DNA of 64,000 nt. It comes from Chryseobacterium sp. ERMR1:04 (GTDB lineage: Bacteria > Bacteroidota > Bacteroidia > Flavobacteriales > Weeksellaceae). Below are positions 8,672 through 18,222 of the stretch, piece after piece; the stretch's first letter is position 1; every line of letters begins with the position of its first letter. Position numbers and translations under genes: made by a program. The stretch covers positions 1-64,000 of the forward strand of contig NZ_LIRF01000009.1 of assembly GCF_001297705.1 (NCBI RefSeq), in the 5' to 3' direction. The notes below the pieces were generated by a model. The model made no database searches, had not been told where the DNA came from, and worked only from the letters and a program-made list of their open reading frames with translations.

Positions 8672-8957
8672 TAAATGAAATAGAGCTTCCACTCATTTAA
8701 ATTCATCATTAAACACCAATTTATACCATAAATACATCTTATTTTAAGTGAATATCAACTTTTATCCAACGTGAAATTTAACCTTAAAACAAAGAGAACG
8801 AATCATTTAAACACATTTAACTTATCATTTAAATGTAATCCTGCATAAACTGATATAAAATACATATTATTTCCTTTTTAATAGTCATATTTTGATTAAA
8901 TTTACGTCAATAACGTATATCCATTTGATGTACAAAAACAAGCTAGAAAAAACATTT
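8672..8957. other. Intergenic region before the LacI-type regulator
   Basis: AT-rich. No match to the GCAATCGATTGC operator was found here, so the regulator does not obviously repress itself through that site. The reading frame upstream of the chosen start is open from a TTG at 8892 but has no protein features. Confidence 0.4.
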
Positions 8958-9986
8958 ATGAATAAGAAAGGGGCCACGATATATGATATTTCAAAGAAAA
9001 TTAATGTAAGTGTGGCTACTGTTTCCAGAGCACTTAATGATCATCCGAGAATCAGCCAGGCAACAAAAGATTTGGTAAAGAAAACTGCTAAGGAAATGAA
9101 CTATAAGCAGAATAATCTTGCGAAAGCTCTTAAAAGCGGTGAAACAAAAAACGTAGGAATTATTGTTCCTTTTGTGAATACCAATTTCTTCTCCTCCGTT
9201 ATCCGTGGAATTGAAGAAGAACTTTCTCCGCACGGCTATCACGTTATTATCTGCCAGAGTCATGAAGATGTTATGATTGAAAAAAGGCATCTTAATACGT
9301 TATTAAATGCTCAGGTAGACGGGATTTTCATGTCGGTTTCAAAAACAACGATTGATACTGAACATATTCAAAGTATTTTAGATACCACCAATACTCCGAT
9401 TATCTTTTTCGATAGAAAGAAAGATATTCCGGGAATTAGTACCGTTGTGATTGATGATTACAAAGGAGGATATATTGCAACCGAGCATCTTATTCAAGAA
9501 GGTTACAAGAATATTTGCCATTTTGCAGGAGATCTTAATCTTGAAATCTATCAAAATCGTCTTAATGGTTACAAACAAGCATTAATCGATCATAACTTTC
9601 AGGTAAAAGAAGATAATATTATTGTAACGGGAAGTTCAATTGATGAAGGAATTGATGCCGTTAGAAAACTTTGGGATAAAAAATCGATCCCTGATGCTAT
9701 TTTTTCCTCAAGTGATTTTGCAGCGCTGGGTGCTTGCCAGGAATTAAAAAAACGGAAAATAAAAATACCTCAGGAAGTAGCCGTTATCGGTTTCTCCAAC
9801 GAACCGTTTACTCAATTTATGGAACTCCCAATGAGTTCTGTAGACCAAACTCCTGTTATCATGGGAAAAATGGCCGGACAGGTATTTATTGAAAGTATAA
9901 AAGAGAATGGTTCCGGGGTTTCTATTGAGAAAAAAGTGGTGTTGGCACCGCAACTTTATATTAGAAAGTCTTCGAAAAGGAAATAA
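8958..9986 (+). CDS. LacI family transcriptional regulator, probable pectin/uronate regulator
   Basis: A 342-residue LacI/GalR-family repressor. The N-terminal helix-turn-helix is ATIYDISKKINVSVATVSRALNDHPRIS, followed by the hinge helix (QNNLAKALKSGET) and a periplasmic-binding-protein-like effector domain (NVGIIVPFVNTNFFSSVIRGIEE, PIIFFDRKK, AVIGFSNEPFT). The ATG at 8958 is chosen because it places the HTH at the very N-terminus as in the family; the frame extends 22 codons further upstream without features. It lies between the sugar porter and the uronate genes. LacI-type operators are palindromes with a central CG, and GCAATCGATTGC before several pectin genes fits, so this is the best candidate for its binding protein. 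The inducer is probably KDG or a uronate, an inference from position. Confidence 0.9.
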   Translation: MNKKGATIYDISKKINVSVATVSRALNDHPRISQATKDLVKKTAKEMNYKQNNLAKALKSGETKNVGIIVPFVNTNFFSSVIRGIEEELSPHGYHVIICQSHEDVMIEKRHLNTLLNAQVDGIFMSVSKTTIDTEHIQSILDTTNTPIIFFDRKKDIPGISTVVIDDYKGGYIATEHLIQEGYKNICHFAGDLNLEIYQNRLNGYKQALIDHNFQVKEDNIIVTGSSIDEGIDAVRKLWDKKSIPDAIFSSSDFAALGACQELKKRKIKIPQEVAVIGFSNEPFTQFMELPMSSVDQTPVIMGKMAGQVFIESIKENGSGVSIEKKVVLAPQLYIRKSSKRK

Positions 9987-10196
9987 ATTTCTTTTGTCTT
10001 GAAATCGAAGATTCAACGTAGTCAAACAAAAGAAACAAAAATTGCCTCCATAAAGTCGGCGAATGTTATTTCAAGACTTGTCATTCTGAAAGAATCTAAA
10101 CTCAGCTTTTGCATTTAAGTTTTGGCTAAAGCCAATCGGATTGTACATTTATTATTAAACGGACTAAAGTCCGTTCCTATTGATACAGCTTCGTGT
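9987..10196. repeat. Dispersed repeat material after the regulator
   Basis: The stretch begins with TTTCTTTTGTCTTGAAA, which recurs inverted at 39,058-39,075. It also holds two short palindromes, TTTTGGCTAAAGCCAA (about 10,121-10,137) and ACGGACTAAAGTCCGT (about 10,159-10,175). No gene is visible. Confidence 0.5.
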
Positions 10197-10307
10197 TTAT
10201 TCGTGAATAGCAGCTTTTATTTTTACACATCCGCTAGCAACTTCTAAAATAAATTCTAGCAATTCTACTGTTTTTTCATCAATCATTTTTTCACCTGAAA
10301 TCGAGGA
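10197..10307 (-). pseudogene. Remnant of a second altronate dehydratase gene (C-terminal piece)
   Basis: On the minus strand this reads SGEKMIDEKTVELLEFILEVA followed by SGCVKIKAAIHE and a stop, closely parallel to the C-terminal region TGEKSIDEKAEELLEFIIEVASGEVKTKAAIL of the intact uxaA at 10969-12585. DNA identity is obvious over about 100 nt, and most differences fall in third codon positions. The copy ends early (ATT CAC GAA TAA) where the real protein continues NQNDFIPWRRGVSL, and nothing recognisable of the remaining 500 residues lies upstream. It is a decayed leftover of a tandem duplication or rearrangement. Confidence 0.8.
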
Positions 10308-10377
10308 TTTAACGTTTAAATAGGAATTAAAATTCTTATTTTTCTTATATTTATCTGCAACTAAATTCAAATGCAAT

Positions 10378-10770
10378 ATGAAAAATATTAAAACAGCAGG
10401 AATCTTGGTGATTCTCTTTCTTGGAACTGGTACTGCTTTTTCTCAATCCAGAAAAACAGAATCCATCAAAGGTGTAGAAAAAACAGACAGCGATAAAAAA
10501 ATACATGTTGAAGGTATAGATCATCAACTGAACTATACCCTTAACGGAGGCATTGTAGAAGTGGAAGGAGGTGATAATACCATCACCATCAAAGGAAGTG
10601 CTAAAAAAATATCCGTTTCAGGAACAGGGAATAAAGTATACATTGATAAAGTAGATAAGATAGTAATGGAAGGAGGTAATAATACCATATTCTATAAGAC
10701 TTCAGGTACAAAAAGTGGAAAACCAGACACTTCACTTACAGGAGTAGGAAATAAAGTGGTAAAGCAATAA
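10378..10770 (+). CDS. Exported DUF3060-type protein
   Basis: A 130-residue protein with a clear signal peptide (MKNIKTAGILVILFLGTGTAFSQ), so periplasmic or secreted. The mature part is a repetitive beta-rich sequence with spaced motifs (GGIVEVEGGDNTITIKG, KISVSGTGNKVYIDKVDKIVMEGGNNTIFYK) of the DUF3060 type, predicted to form a small beta-solenoid. Function is unknown. It sits between the uxaA remnant and the intact uxaA, transcribed convergently to uxaA, so it may be a later arrival rather than part of the pectin pathway. Confidence 0.75.
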   Translation: MKNIKTAGILVILFLGTGTAFSQSRKTESIKGVEKTDSDKKIHVEGIDHQLNYTLNGGIVEVEGGDNTITIKGSAKKISVSGTGNKVYIDKVDKIVMEGGNNTIFYKTSGTKSGKPDTSLTGVGNKVVKQ

Positions 10771-10968
10771 CTGGCAGTCGAAATTTCAGTAATATCAACA
10801 CTTAAAAATATACCTAATATCTTAAATTTATAATCCGTGACGCTTCCGAAAGTAATAAGTACGGATTGTAAATCTATGCTAATACATCAAAAAGAAAATA
10901 CTTCCCACACAAAGTAGAAAGCATTTTCAATCCTAATAATTATATAATTATATAATTATAAACTATAT

Positions 10969-12585
10969 CTATAAAGAAACTCCCCTTCTCCAAGGGATAA
11001 AATCGTTCTGATTTAAAATAGCGGCTTTTGTTTTTACTTCTCCGCTTGCGACTTCAATGATGAATTCTAACAATTCTTCTGCCTTTTCGTCTATTGATTT
11101 TTCACCGGTAATCACATCTCCCGTATTGAAATCGATGATATCAGGCATTCTTTCAGATAAAGAAGTGTTAGATGATATTTTGACTACAGGAACAACAGGA
11201 TTTCCTGTCGGCGTTCCCAAACCTGTCGTGAATAAAACTACATTTGAACCTGAGCCCACTAAAGCCGTTGTACATTCCACGTCATTTCCGGGAGTACACA
11301 GTAAATTTAGGCCCGGTTCTTTGATATATTCTGTAAAATCCAGTACATCATTTATCGGCGACGAACCGCCTTTTTTAGCCGCTCCTGCAGATTTCATGGC
11401 ATCGGTTATTAATCCATCTTTAATATTCCCCGGCGACGGATTCATATCAAAACCAGATCCTGCAGCAACGACTGAATCTTCAAAGTCTTTCATTAATTTC
11501 AAGAACCTTTTAGCATCTTCTTCATTCACACAACGGTTCACCAACTCCTGCTCTACTCCACATAATTCAGGGAATTCAGAAAGAATAGTTGAACCGCCGA
11601 TTCCAGCCATTAAATCTGATAATTGTCCTAAAACCGGATTGGCAGAAATTCCAGAAAAACCGTCTGAGCCTCCACATTCCAATCCCAAAACTAACTTAGA
11701 AATTGGGGCCGGCTTTCTTTCGATTTCATTGACTTGTTTGATGGCTTCATAAGAATCTTTAATGATTCCGTTGAGCATTTCATCCACCGTTCCTGATTTT
11801 TGCTGTTCGTAAACGATGATTGGTTTTTTATTGTTTGGACTGATCTTTTCTAACGCATCTGTAAAAATCTGAACCTGTAAATTCTGACAACCCAAGCTCA
11901 AAACTGTTGCTCCCGCTACATTCGGATTATTAACATATCCTGCCAATAACCTTCCCAATGCTTCCGCATCCTGACGAATTCCGCCACAACCGCCTTGGTG
12001 CGTGATAAATTTTACGTCAATATTTTTAAAAACCCGAGAATCATGATCTTCTTCAACAAAACTTTCTGTTTCAGAATTATTGATTAATGATCTTAATAAT
12101 AATTGATGCTTGGTTGCTTTTTCAAACAACAATTCCTTTTCAAAGACATCTTTTAAAATCTCTACATTTCTATTTTCACAAAAAACCAATGGAAAAAACA
12201 ACCAAACGTTTTCTGTTCCAACCTGTCCGTCTTCACGGTGGTAGCCCATGAAGGTTTTATCTTTCCATTTGTCAACGTTTGGGGCAGTCCATGAATTCGT
12301 TTCTGTTTTACCTTCTACTTTTGCACTTTGGTGTTTTACGTTTTCAGTCGTAATCACCTCTCCTTTTTGGATGGGTTGATTCGCTTTTCCCACCAAAACT
12401 CCGTACATGATGATAGAATCACCAAGGGCAAGATCTTCAGTCACGAATTTATGTTTCGCCTTCGTATCCTTTATAAGATCATAAGTAAGATCACCTAAAG
12501 TAACAGTTTCCCCTTGCTTCAGATCTACCAATGCCACTGCTACATTATCTTTGGGATTTACTTTCAGTACTTTCTTTTGCATCAT
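10969..12585 (-). CDS. uxaA: Altronate dehydratase
   Basis: Cytoplasmic enzyme converting D-altronate to 2-keto-3-deoxygluconate (KDG). The 538-residue protein has both parts of the full-length family: an N-terminal SAF-like domain (about 1-95, VLKVNPKDNVAVALVDLKQGETV) and the catalytic galactarate/altronate dehydratase part beginning GYHREDGQVGTENVW. Conserved later blocks are THQGGCGGIRQD, LGLECGGSDGFSGISANP and CTPGNDVECTTALVGSGSNVVLFTTGLGTPTGNP, whose cysteines are typical of these Fe2+-dependent enzymes. It lies 3 nt downstream of uxaB and is the last gene of the minus-strand uronate series. A second, decayed copy of its 3' end lies at 10197-10307. Confidence 0.95.
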   Translation of the reverse strand: MMQKKVLKVNPKDNVAVALVDLKQGETVTLGDLTYDLIKDTKAKHKFVTEDLALGDSIIMYGVLVGKANQPIQKGEVITTENVKHQSAKVEGKTETNSWTAPNVDKWKDKTFMGYHREDGQVGTENVWLFFPLVFCENRNVEILKDVFEKELLFEKATKHQLLLRSLINNSETESFVEEDHDSRVFKNIDVKFITHQGGCGGIRQDAEALGRLLAGYVNNPNVAGATVLSLGCQNLQVQIFTDALEKISPNNKKPIIVYEQQKSGTVDEMLNGIIKDSYEAIKQVNEIERKPAPISKLVLGLECGGSDGFSGISANPVLGQLSDLMAGIGGSTILSEFPELCGVEQELVNRCVNEEDAKRFLKLMKDFEDSVVAAGSGFDMNPSPGNIKDGLITDAMKSAGAAKKGGSSPINDVLDFTEYIKEPGLNLLCTPGNDVECTTALVGSGSNVVLFTTGLGTPTGNPVVPVVKISSNTSLSERMPDIIDFNTGDVITGEKSIDEKAEELLEFIIEVASGEVKTKAAILNQNDFIPWRRGVSL

Positions 12586-12588
12586 TTT

Positions 12589-14052
12589 TTAAGAATAAAA
12601 TTGGATAAAGTTGTGATAGGCCGTTTCCATATCGTGATGATCAATTTCCGACAATGCTTTTGCTACTGCCGATGTTAAACCATCAATTTCAGTAAGATCC
12701 GTATCCCAGAAAGTCGTTTCGCTTAAAGCCAATTCTGCTACTTTCTCATACTCTTCATTTTTCCAAATTTCTTTGAATCTGTTGATGATTGATTCTTCGT
12801 CATTCAATGGTAATGTTTTCTCTCCAAAGCTTCCCTGATAGAATCTGATTAAACTTGCCAAAGAGAAGGTTAAATTCAATGGTAATTTTTTGTTGATTTC
12901 AACATAACCCAACAAACTCGGAAGAATTCTCACTTTAAATTTAGAAACAAAATACAACGCGATGCTTGCCTGATAATGCTTGATAAAAGGATTTCTAAAC
13001 CTATCGAAAACTTCTTCAGCAAAATCTTTCAATTCATTTTCATCTAAACCTAGCGTTGGATTCACTTCATTGAAAATCGTTTCATTTAAAAACTGACCGA
13101 TAAATTGGTCATCAATAGATTCTTTTACCGTTTCTTTTCCTGATAAAATTGCAGGAGCCAGCATCAATGTATGACCACCATTTAAAATTCTCACTTTTCT
13201 TAAGCGATAGGGCTTAATATCATCAACCACCAAAATCTGTTCGTTGATCTTATCGAAAGGAATTCTCTCTTTTAAATTGGCCACATCCTGAATCACAAAA
13301 AGCAAGAACGTTTCGGAAACAACCATCATCTGATCTTCGTAATCCAATTGGTCTTCATAGGATTCTACATCATCTTTTGGATACCCCGGAACAATCCTGT
13401 CAACCAGTGTATTGTGGAAATAATTACATTGTTCAATCCATTGCGCAAAATCATCTTCTAAATTCCAAAGTTGTGCATATTGTAAGATGATTTTCTTTAA
13501 AGTAAAAGCATTGTCTTCAATCAATTCACAAGGAATAATTCTTAATCCTTTGTCTTTTGCTCCGTTGAAATGTTTGAATCTTTCGTGTAATAAAACCGTT
13601 AGTTTCGCAGGGAAATTTTTGTGAGGTCCTGTGTAATCATTCTCCGATTGATCATAAGCAATTCCTGTTTCTGTAGTGTTGGAGAAGATAAACTCTAATT
13701 CCTCTTCTTTTGCCAACGCTAAGAATTCATCGTAATTTGTATAAGGATTAATCGATTTTTGAATCGCCGAGATCACCTGTTTTGTATCAATGATCTCTCC
13801 TTTTTTAATTCCTCTTGAAAAAAGCGTGTATAAATTATCCTGCTCTTCCAATTTGTGAACAGAACCGCCTGCTGTAGGCTGAACGTTTACAATTCCTGCA
13901 TTAAATCCTGCTTCTTTATTTAATTTATAAATCACATAATCTGTGAATCCTCTCATGAAATTTCCACCTCCAAACTGTACAATTTTTATGGGAAGCTTTT
14001 CCTGAGAACCGTTTAATTCACGATTTAATTTTTGTTTTATCTGATTTTCCAT
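12589..14052 (-). CDS. uxaB: Tagaturonate reductase (altronate oxidoreductase)
   Basis: NADH-dependent reduction of D-tagaturonate to D-altronate in galacturonate catabolism. At 487 residues it matches the UxaB branch of the mannitol dehydrogenase superfamily. Visible features are the N-terminal nucleotide-binding stretch IKIVQFGGGNFMRGFTDYVI (about 22-42), DRIVPGYP, and the catalytic-domain motif RKVRILNGGHTLMLAPAILSG (about 284-304) with the conserved Asn-Gly-Gly-His. It is separated from uxaA by only 3 nt, so the two are cotranscribed. About 165 nt separate it from exuT upstream, a gap with no strong terminator. Confidence 0.93.
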   Translation of the reverse strand: MENQIKQKLNRELNGSQEKLPIKIVQFGGGNFMRGFTDYVIYKLNKEAGFNAGIVNVQPTAGGSVHKLEEQDNLYTLFSRGIKKGEIIDTKQVISAIQKSINPYTNYDEFLALAKEEELEFIFSNTTETGIAYDQSENDYTGPHKNFPAKLTVLLHERFKHFNGAKDKGLRIIPCELIEDNAFTLKKIILQYAQLWNLEDDFAQWIEQCNYFHNTLVDRIVPGYPKDDVESYEDQLDYEDQMMVVSETFLLFVIQDVANLKERIPFDKINEQILVVDDIKPYRLRKVRILNGGHTLMLAPAILSGKETVKESIDDQFIGQFLNETIFNEVNPTLGLDENELKDFAEEVFDRFRNPFIKHYQASIALYFVSKFKVRILPSLLGYVEINKKLPLNLTFSLASLIRFYQGSFGEKTLPLNDEESIINRFKEIWKNEEYEKVAELALSETTFWDTDLTEIDGLTSAVAKALSEIDHHDMETAYHNFIQFYS

Positions 14053-14218
14053 CTTTTTTAACTCGATGATTTTGTTGTTTTTTAATGCAAAGGGCGCAAA
14101 TATTTTTTGACTACTAACTGCTTTTAAGTTCGCAAAGGCGTTTCACTCAGCTAAGACCGCTATAAATCTTTGAATCTATTTTTGTTTAATCAAACCTTGA
14201 AGGTTTAGATAGATATAA

Positions 14219-15748
14219 TTATTTACTTATCACTTTATATTTTGGAACCAATGCTTTCATGACACTCCATGCAATTAGATACGCCACCGCACACGCTGAA
14301 AAAATAATCATGTATCCTTTATCAATTCCGTCTGAAATCACAGCTCCTGATTTTTCCAATTGCTCAAAAAATCCTTCCGGCAAACGTTCGTTGATGTATT
14401 GAGGATATTTTTCCAATAAAGGCGTTCCGTCCACTGTTGTCCATGCTTTATGAGCGTGATCGAATAATACTCCCGAAGATTTATTAATGATAAAAGAACC
14501 AATTCCTCCCGCCATTCCACCAATTCCTGTGATGGTTGCAATGGCTTTTTTAGGAAACATATCGCCAACTGTCGAGAAAATATTCGCCGACCAAGCCTGA
14601 TGCGCTGCTCCTGCAATTCCGATGATGATAACCGGAAGCCAATACGTAATTGAGCCTAACGGTTGTGCAAATAATGCTAACAAAGGGAAAAATGCAAAAA
14701 TCAACATTGCTTTCATTCTTCCTGTATAAGCGTTCATTCCTTTTTTTTCCACAAAATATTTTGGAAGCCATCCGCCAATGATCGATAATAAAGTGATCAT
14801 GTAAAGAACGAATAATGGCAATGCACTTTGCGTGGAATCCATTTTATAGACTGAGCTTAAATAAGCCGGTGTCCAGAATAAAAAGAACCACCAAATCCCG
14901 TCTGTCATAAATTTCCCAAAAGCAAAAGCCCAAGTTTGTCTGTAGCTAAAACATTCTTTGAAAGTGAATTTTTTCTCAGGAATGCTAGAATCCGTATTGG
15001 GAATATCATCTTGATCTTGTTGAATATAGGTTAATTCATGTTCATTTACTTTATGATGTTCATGAGGTTTTTTGTAATAAAATACCCAAAGTCCCATCCA
15101 AACAAATCCTAATGCTCCGATGATAATAAATGCCCATTCCCATCCCATTGATTTTGCAATAAAAGGAATCGTAAGCGGTGCCGCCAAAGCGCCAACCGTT
15201 GCTCCTGCATTAAAAATACTGGTAGCCAACGCTCTGTCTTTTTTAGGGAAATATTCTGCTGTTGTTTTAATTGCGGCCGGAAAATTTCCTGCTTCCCCTA
15301 CTGCCAATACAAAACGGGCGAAAATGAACAATGTTACACTCGTACTGATAACCATTGAAACATTATCAACTTTACCAATCAACACCTTAGATTCATGGAA
15401 ACCTACCATCCAGTTTCCGGTAAGAACTCCTGCTGTAGCAATTCCACAAAAAGCATGTAAAACAGCTCCTACAGACCAAATCGCGATTGCCCAAAGGAAC
15501 CCTTTTTTGGTATCCATCCAATCCACAAATTTCCCTGCGAAAAGCATACTTATCGCATAGAAAATAGAAAATAATGCGGTGATATTCCCGTAATCATTAT
15601 TATTCCAGTGAAATTCCGGTGCAATGAAATCTTTCCACGTAAGGGACAAAACCTGCCGATCCATATAATTAATGGTCGTGGCAATGAACAGCAAGAAGCA
15701 TATCGTCCATCTAAATTTACTCGGTTTCGAGGATATTTCTTTTTTCAT
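14219..15748 (-). CDS. exuT: Hexuronate MFS transporter, ExuT type
   Basis: Inner-membrane anion:cation symporter (ACS) family permease, 509 residues, likely importing galacturonate/glucuronate. The N-terminus RWTICFLLFIATTINYMDRQVLSLTWKDFI is the classic ACS signature (NYxDRxxLS). Further family traits are GEAGNFPAAIKTTAEYFPKKDRALATSIFNAGATVGAL and a central cytoplasmic loop rich in charged residues (KPHEHHKVNEHELTYIQQDQDD). The sequence predicts 12 membrane segments; a roughly 40-residue insert around GVLTGNWMVGFHESKVLIGKVDNVSM makes it longer than E. coli ExuT. It lies among the uxa/kdg genes, which supports the uronate substrate. Confidence 0.88.
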   Translation of the reverse strand: MKKEISSKPSKFRWTICFLLFIATTINYMDRQVLSLTWKDFIAPEFHWNNNDYGNITALFSIFYAISMLFAGKFVDWMDTKKGFLWAIAIWSVGAVLHAFCGIATAGVLTGNWMVGFHESKVLIGKVDNVSMVISTSVTLFIFARFVLAVGEAGNFPAAIKTTAEYFPKKDRALATSIFNAGATVGALAAPLTIPFIAKSMGWEWAFIIIGALGFVWMGLWVFYYKKPHEHHKVNEHELTYIQQDQDDIPNTDSSIPEKKFTFKECFSYRQTWAFAFGKFMTDGIWWFFLFWTPAYLSSVYKMDSTQSALPLFVLYMITLLSIIGGWLPKYFVEKKGMNAYTGRMKAMLIFAFFPLLALFAQPLGSITYWLPVIIIGIAGAAHQAWSANIFSTVGDMFPKKAIATITGIGGMAGGIGSFIINKSSGVLFDHAHKAWTTVDGTPLLEKYPQYINERLPEGFFEQLEKSGAVISDGIDKGYMIIFSACAVAYLIAWSVMKALVPKYKVISK

Positions 15749-16074
15749 ATCAATCTTTAAGCGTATTGATTTTTTCTTGGTTTTGAATATAATTTGGGCT
15801 GTAAATCCCCTATTCTAAGCTATTTTAGCAAAGAAAAATATGTTATTAAGAATTGTTTTTAATTAATTTCTAGTTGTTTTTTAACGCAAAGATTTATTCT
15901 CTTTTATTCTTATTTTTGAGTGAGCAAAGGTGAAATCAATCAATTAATTTTTATGAAGCGGACGAATTAAAATCAGTGTAATCAGTGACTTTTCCGCTAC
16001 TCTTTGCTTTCTTAAAATAATGAATTATTAGCTATTAAAACTTTGCATTTACATTTATCTTTAGTTAAAAACAA
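15749..16074. other. Gap between exuT and kdgA
   Basis: AT-rich and gene-free. Poorly preserved fragments resembling the dispersed acgcaaag repeat occur near 15,878-15,890. No operator palindrome or terminator hairpin stands out, so exuT may have its own promoter here, which I cannot place. Confidence 0.4.
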
Positions 16075-16743
16075 TTACCTTAATTCTTCAATAATCTGAA
16101 TTGAATTTGTGACAGTTTCTGTAATTTTTTCGTAATCATACTCACCATTTTCATTTTTCACAAATAACTGTGAACCTAAGCCTACGCAATATGCTCCTGC
16201 AGAAATCCATTGTGAAATATTTTCTTTGGTGGGTAACACTCCGCCTGTAGGCATTATGTTTGACCATGGCATAGGGCCTTTTACCGCTTTAATAAATTCC
16301 GGTCCGCCAACTTGTGTAGCAGGGAAAATCTTAACAATTTCAGCGCCTAATTCTTCTGCGTAAGAAATTTCAGAAACCGATCCGCAACCCGGCATCCATG
16401 AGATTTTTCTTCTGTTGCAAACCTTTGCTACATCAGGATTTAATGAAGGCGCAACAATGAAATTGGTTCCGTTTTGAATATATAAAGAAGCAGTTCCGGC
16501 ATCAACTACAGAACCTATTCCCAAGATCATTTCAGGAAGTTCTTTCGCTGAATATTTTACCAGTTCTGAAAAAACTTCATGTGCGAAATCTCCTCTGTTG
16601 GTAAATTCAAAAACACGGGCACCGCCGTCGTAGCAAGCTTTTAAAATTCTCTTGCCAATCTCTGCATCGGCGTGATAAAATACAGGAACAATGCCTGTTT
16701 CTTTCACTTTTAATGCAACTTCTATACGCGTAAATCTTGCCAT
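16075..16743 (-). CDS. kdgA: KDPG / 4-hydroxy-2-oxoglutarate aldolase
   Basis: Class I aldolase splitting 2-keto-3-deoxy-6-phosphogluconate into pyruvate and glyceraldehyde-3-phosphate, the last step of the uronate pathway. The 222-residue length is typical of the TIM-barrel KDPG aldolases. Key residues visible are Glu46 in VFEFTNRG, the MPGCGS block (117-122), the Schiff-base Lys138 in AEIVKIFPA, and the phosphate-binding PTGGV near 165. It follows kdgK with a 2-nt gap, so kinase and aldolase are made together. Confidence 0.94.
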   Translation of the reverse strand: MARFTRIEVALKVKETGIVPVFYHADAEIGKRILKACYDGGARVFEFTNRGDFAHEVFSELVKYSAKELPEMILGIGSVVDAGTASLYIQNGTNFIVAPSLNPDVAKVCNRRKISWMPGCGSVSEISYAEELGAEIVKIFPATQVGGPEFIKAVKGPMPWSNIMPTGGVLPTKENISQWISAGAYCVGLGSQLFVKNENGEYDYEKITETVTNSIQIIEELR

Positions 16744-16745
16744 AA

Positions 16746-17753
16746 TTATCTTTTTATTCTTCCTCCTGAATTTCCATTCATGACTTCCAAAATATCTTCT
16801 GCGCTGCTGTAATTAATGTCACCCAAAATAGTGTGTTTTATCGCACAAGCTGCATTGGCGAATTTCAATGCTTTTTCATCATCGAAATTCATTAAACCAT
16901 ATATCAAACCTGCTGCAAAAGCATCACCTGTACCGATTCTGTCGACCACAGGATTTACTTCCAATACTTCAGTTTCAAAATAATTATCATCTACTAAAGC
17001 TCGTCCCTGCGTTTGCTGAGAACTTGCCGTAACGCCAATTCTTATCTTGTCGAAAATCTTATGAATAGAAGGAATTTGTTGTTTTAATTCTTTACAGGCT
17101 TCCATGAAACCTTCTTTATCTGATTGAAACTGTGTTCCAATAATCTCATTAATTTCATTCACGCCACCGATAAAAATCGTTGAGTACGAAACCAATTCTT
17201 TCAATACCTCATTTCCGTTTTTGCCGTATTTCCAAAGGTTGGAACGGTAAGCGGGATCGGTTGTAATTTCAATTCCCAGTTCACGAGCAATTTGCAACCC
17301 TTTTTTTAACGTTTCATACGCCGATTCGGAAATCCCCGGACTAATGCCTGTCCAGTGGAAATATTTACAACCTTCGAATGCTTTTTTCCAGTCGATTTGT
17401 TCAGATTTAATATTTGCAAAAGAACCATTTAATCTGTTGTACGCAATTCTGCTGGCACGAACTGATGAACCTACTTCCAAAAAGTACAATCCTAAAGGAT
17501 GCTCATTTTTATTGATGAAAGTCGTGTCAATTCCCAAACTTTTAATAAAAGAAACTGCGGATTCACCTACAAAATCATTCGAAACACTGCTGATATGTCT
17601 CACGTCACATCCCATTGTTGCCAATGAAGATGCTACATTCAACTCAGTTCCACCGAAAAAAAATTCCATTTCGTGGCTTTGCTTCATGGTTCTGTTTCCG
17701 GGAGGTGAAAGTCGCATGATGACTTCTCCGAATGTGACTATTTTGTTGCTCAT
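16746..17753 (-). CDS. kdgK: 2-keto-3-deoxygluconate kinase (PfkB family)
   Basis: ATP-dependent phosphorylation of KDG to KDPG, joining the galacturonate and unsaturated-uronate branches to KdgA. The 335-residue PfkB/ribokinase-fold sugar kinase shows the N-terminal GEVIMRLSPPG and GGTELNVASSLATMG substrate-binding blocks and the C-terminal signature DRIGTGDAFAAGLIYGLM (about 259-276), whose GTGD carries the catalytic Asp and anion hole. It heads a two-gene unit with kdgA. Upstream, a 470-nt repeat-filled gap separates it from uxaC, so a separate promoter or read-through through the repeats is possible. Confidence 0.92.
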   Translation of the reverse strand: MSNKIVTFGEVIMRLSPPGNRTMKQSHEMEFFFGGTELNVASSLATMGCDVRHISSVSNDFVGESAVSFIKSLGIDTTFINKNEHPLGLYFLEVGSSVRASRIAYNRLNGSFANIKSEQIDWKKAFEGCKYFHWTGISPGISESAYETLKKGLQIARELGIEITTDPAYRSNLWKYGKNGNEVLKELVSYSTIFIGGVNEINEIIGTQFQSDKEGFMEACKELKQQIPSIHKIFDKIRIGVTASSQQTQGRALVDDNYFETEVLEVNPVVDRIGTGDAFAAGLIYGLMNFDDEKALKFANAACAIKHTILGDINYSSAEDILEVMNGNSGGRIKR

Positions 17754-17853
17754 TTTTTTAATTAACGGTCATTATTTAACTACAAAAGATCCAAAAGTTT
17801 TTGACACTTTAGTAATTTTGAAGTTTAATACATTGAAAATAAAAGATCAAATA
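17754..17853. other. Gap upstream of kdgK
   Basis: Short AT-rich stretch between kdgK and the repeat element. No operator or hairpin is recognised. Confidence 0.3.
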
Positions 17854-18070
17854 GAACTTGTTTAAACTTTTTATTTTGACCACAAAAGTTACAAAAGATT
17901 AACACTTGAGCTATATAAGTTCATCATAAAGTACAAACAAGAACACATAAGTAAAAAATCTTTGATTTTTATTCTTTTGTAAGCTTTATTTTTTTTTAAA
18001 TAGCTGAACTTTAAATGATTCAAAAATAGCTTTTGTGCCTTTTGTGGTTTAATTTTTTAATTAGTTTAAA
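17854..18070. repeat. Dispersed ~215-bp repeat A, copy 1
   Basis: Nearly identical over its length to 29,586-29,800 and related to 51,241-51,365. Ends form an inverted repeat (ACCACAAAAG ... CTTTTGTGGT) and it begins and ends near TTTAAAC. It encodes nothing and sits between uxaC and kdgK. The structure is MITE-like. Confidence 0.75.
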
Positions 18071-18136
18071 ATCTTCGATTTATATTCTTAATGATTCTTA
18101 ACTTCTCTATTTATCTTAATAGTTATATTTTTTTTT

Positions 18137-18203
18137 ATCTCTCGCAGATTTCGCAAATCTTGCAGATGATTAGGCTTAAATAAATCTGCTAAATCTGCGA
18201 AAA
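18137..18203. repeat. Palindromic repeat C (CTCGCAGATT), copy 1
   Basis: Inverted repeat with arms CTCGCAGATTTCGCAAATCT and AAATCTGCTAAATCTGCGA around a short loop. Related copies are at 37,752-37,827 and 40,409-40,472. It could end transcription after uxaC. Confidence 0.65.
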
Positions 18204-18222
18204 AATTTATGGCATTTGAAAT

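Noticed and set aside
11057..11752. 231-codon plus-strand ORF
   Set aside because: It is antisense to uxaA, whose frame has clear family motifs; the long antisense frame results from codon bias.
15120..15560. 146-codon plus-strand ORF
   Set aside because: Antisense to exuT.
17344..17865. 173-codon plus-strand ORF
   Set aside because: Mostly antisense to kdgK and then runs into repeat DNA; no features.
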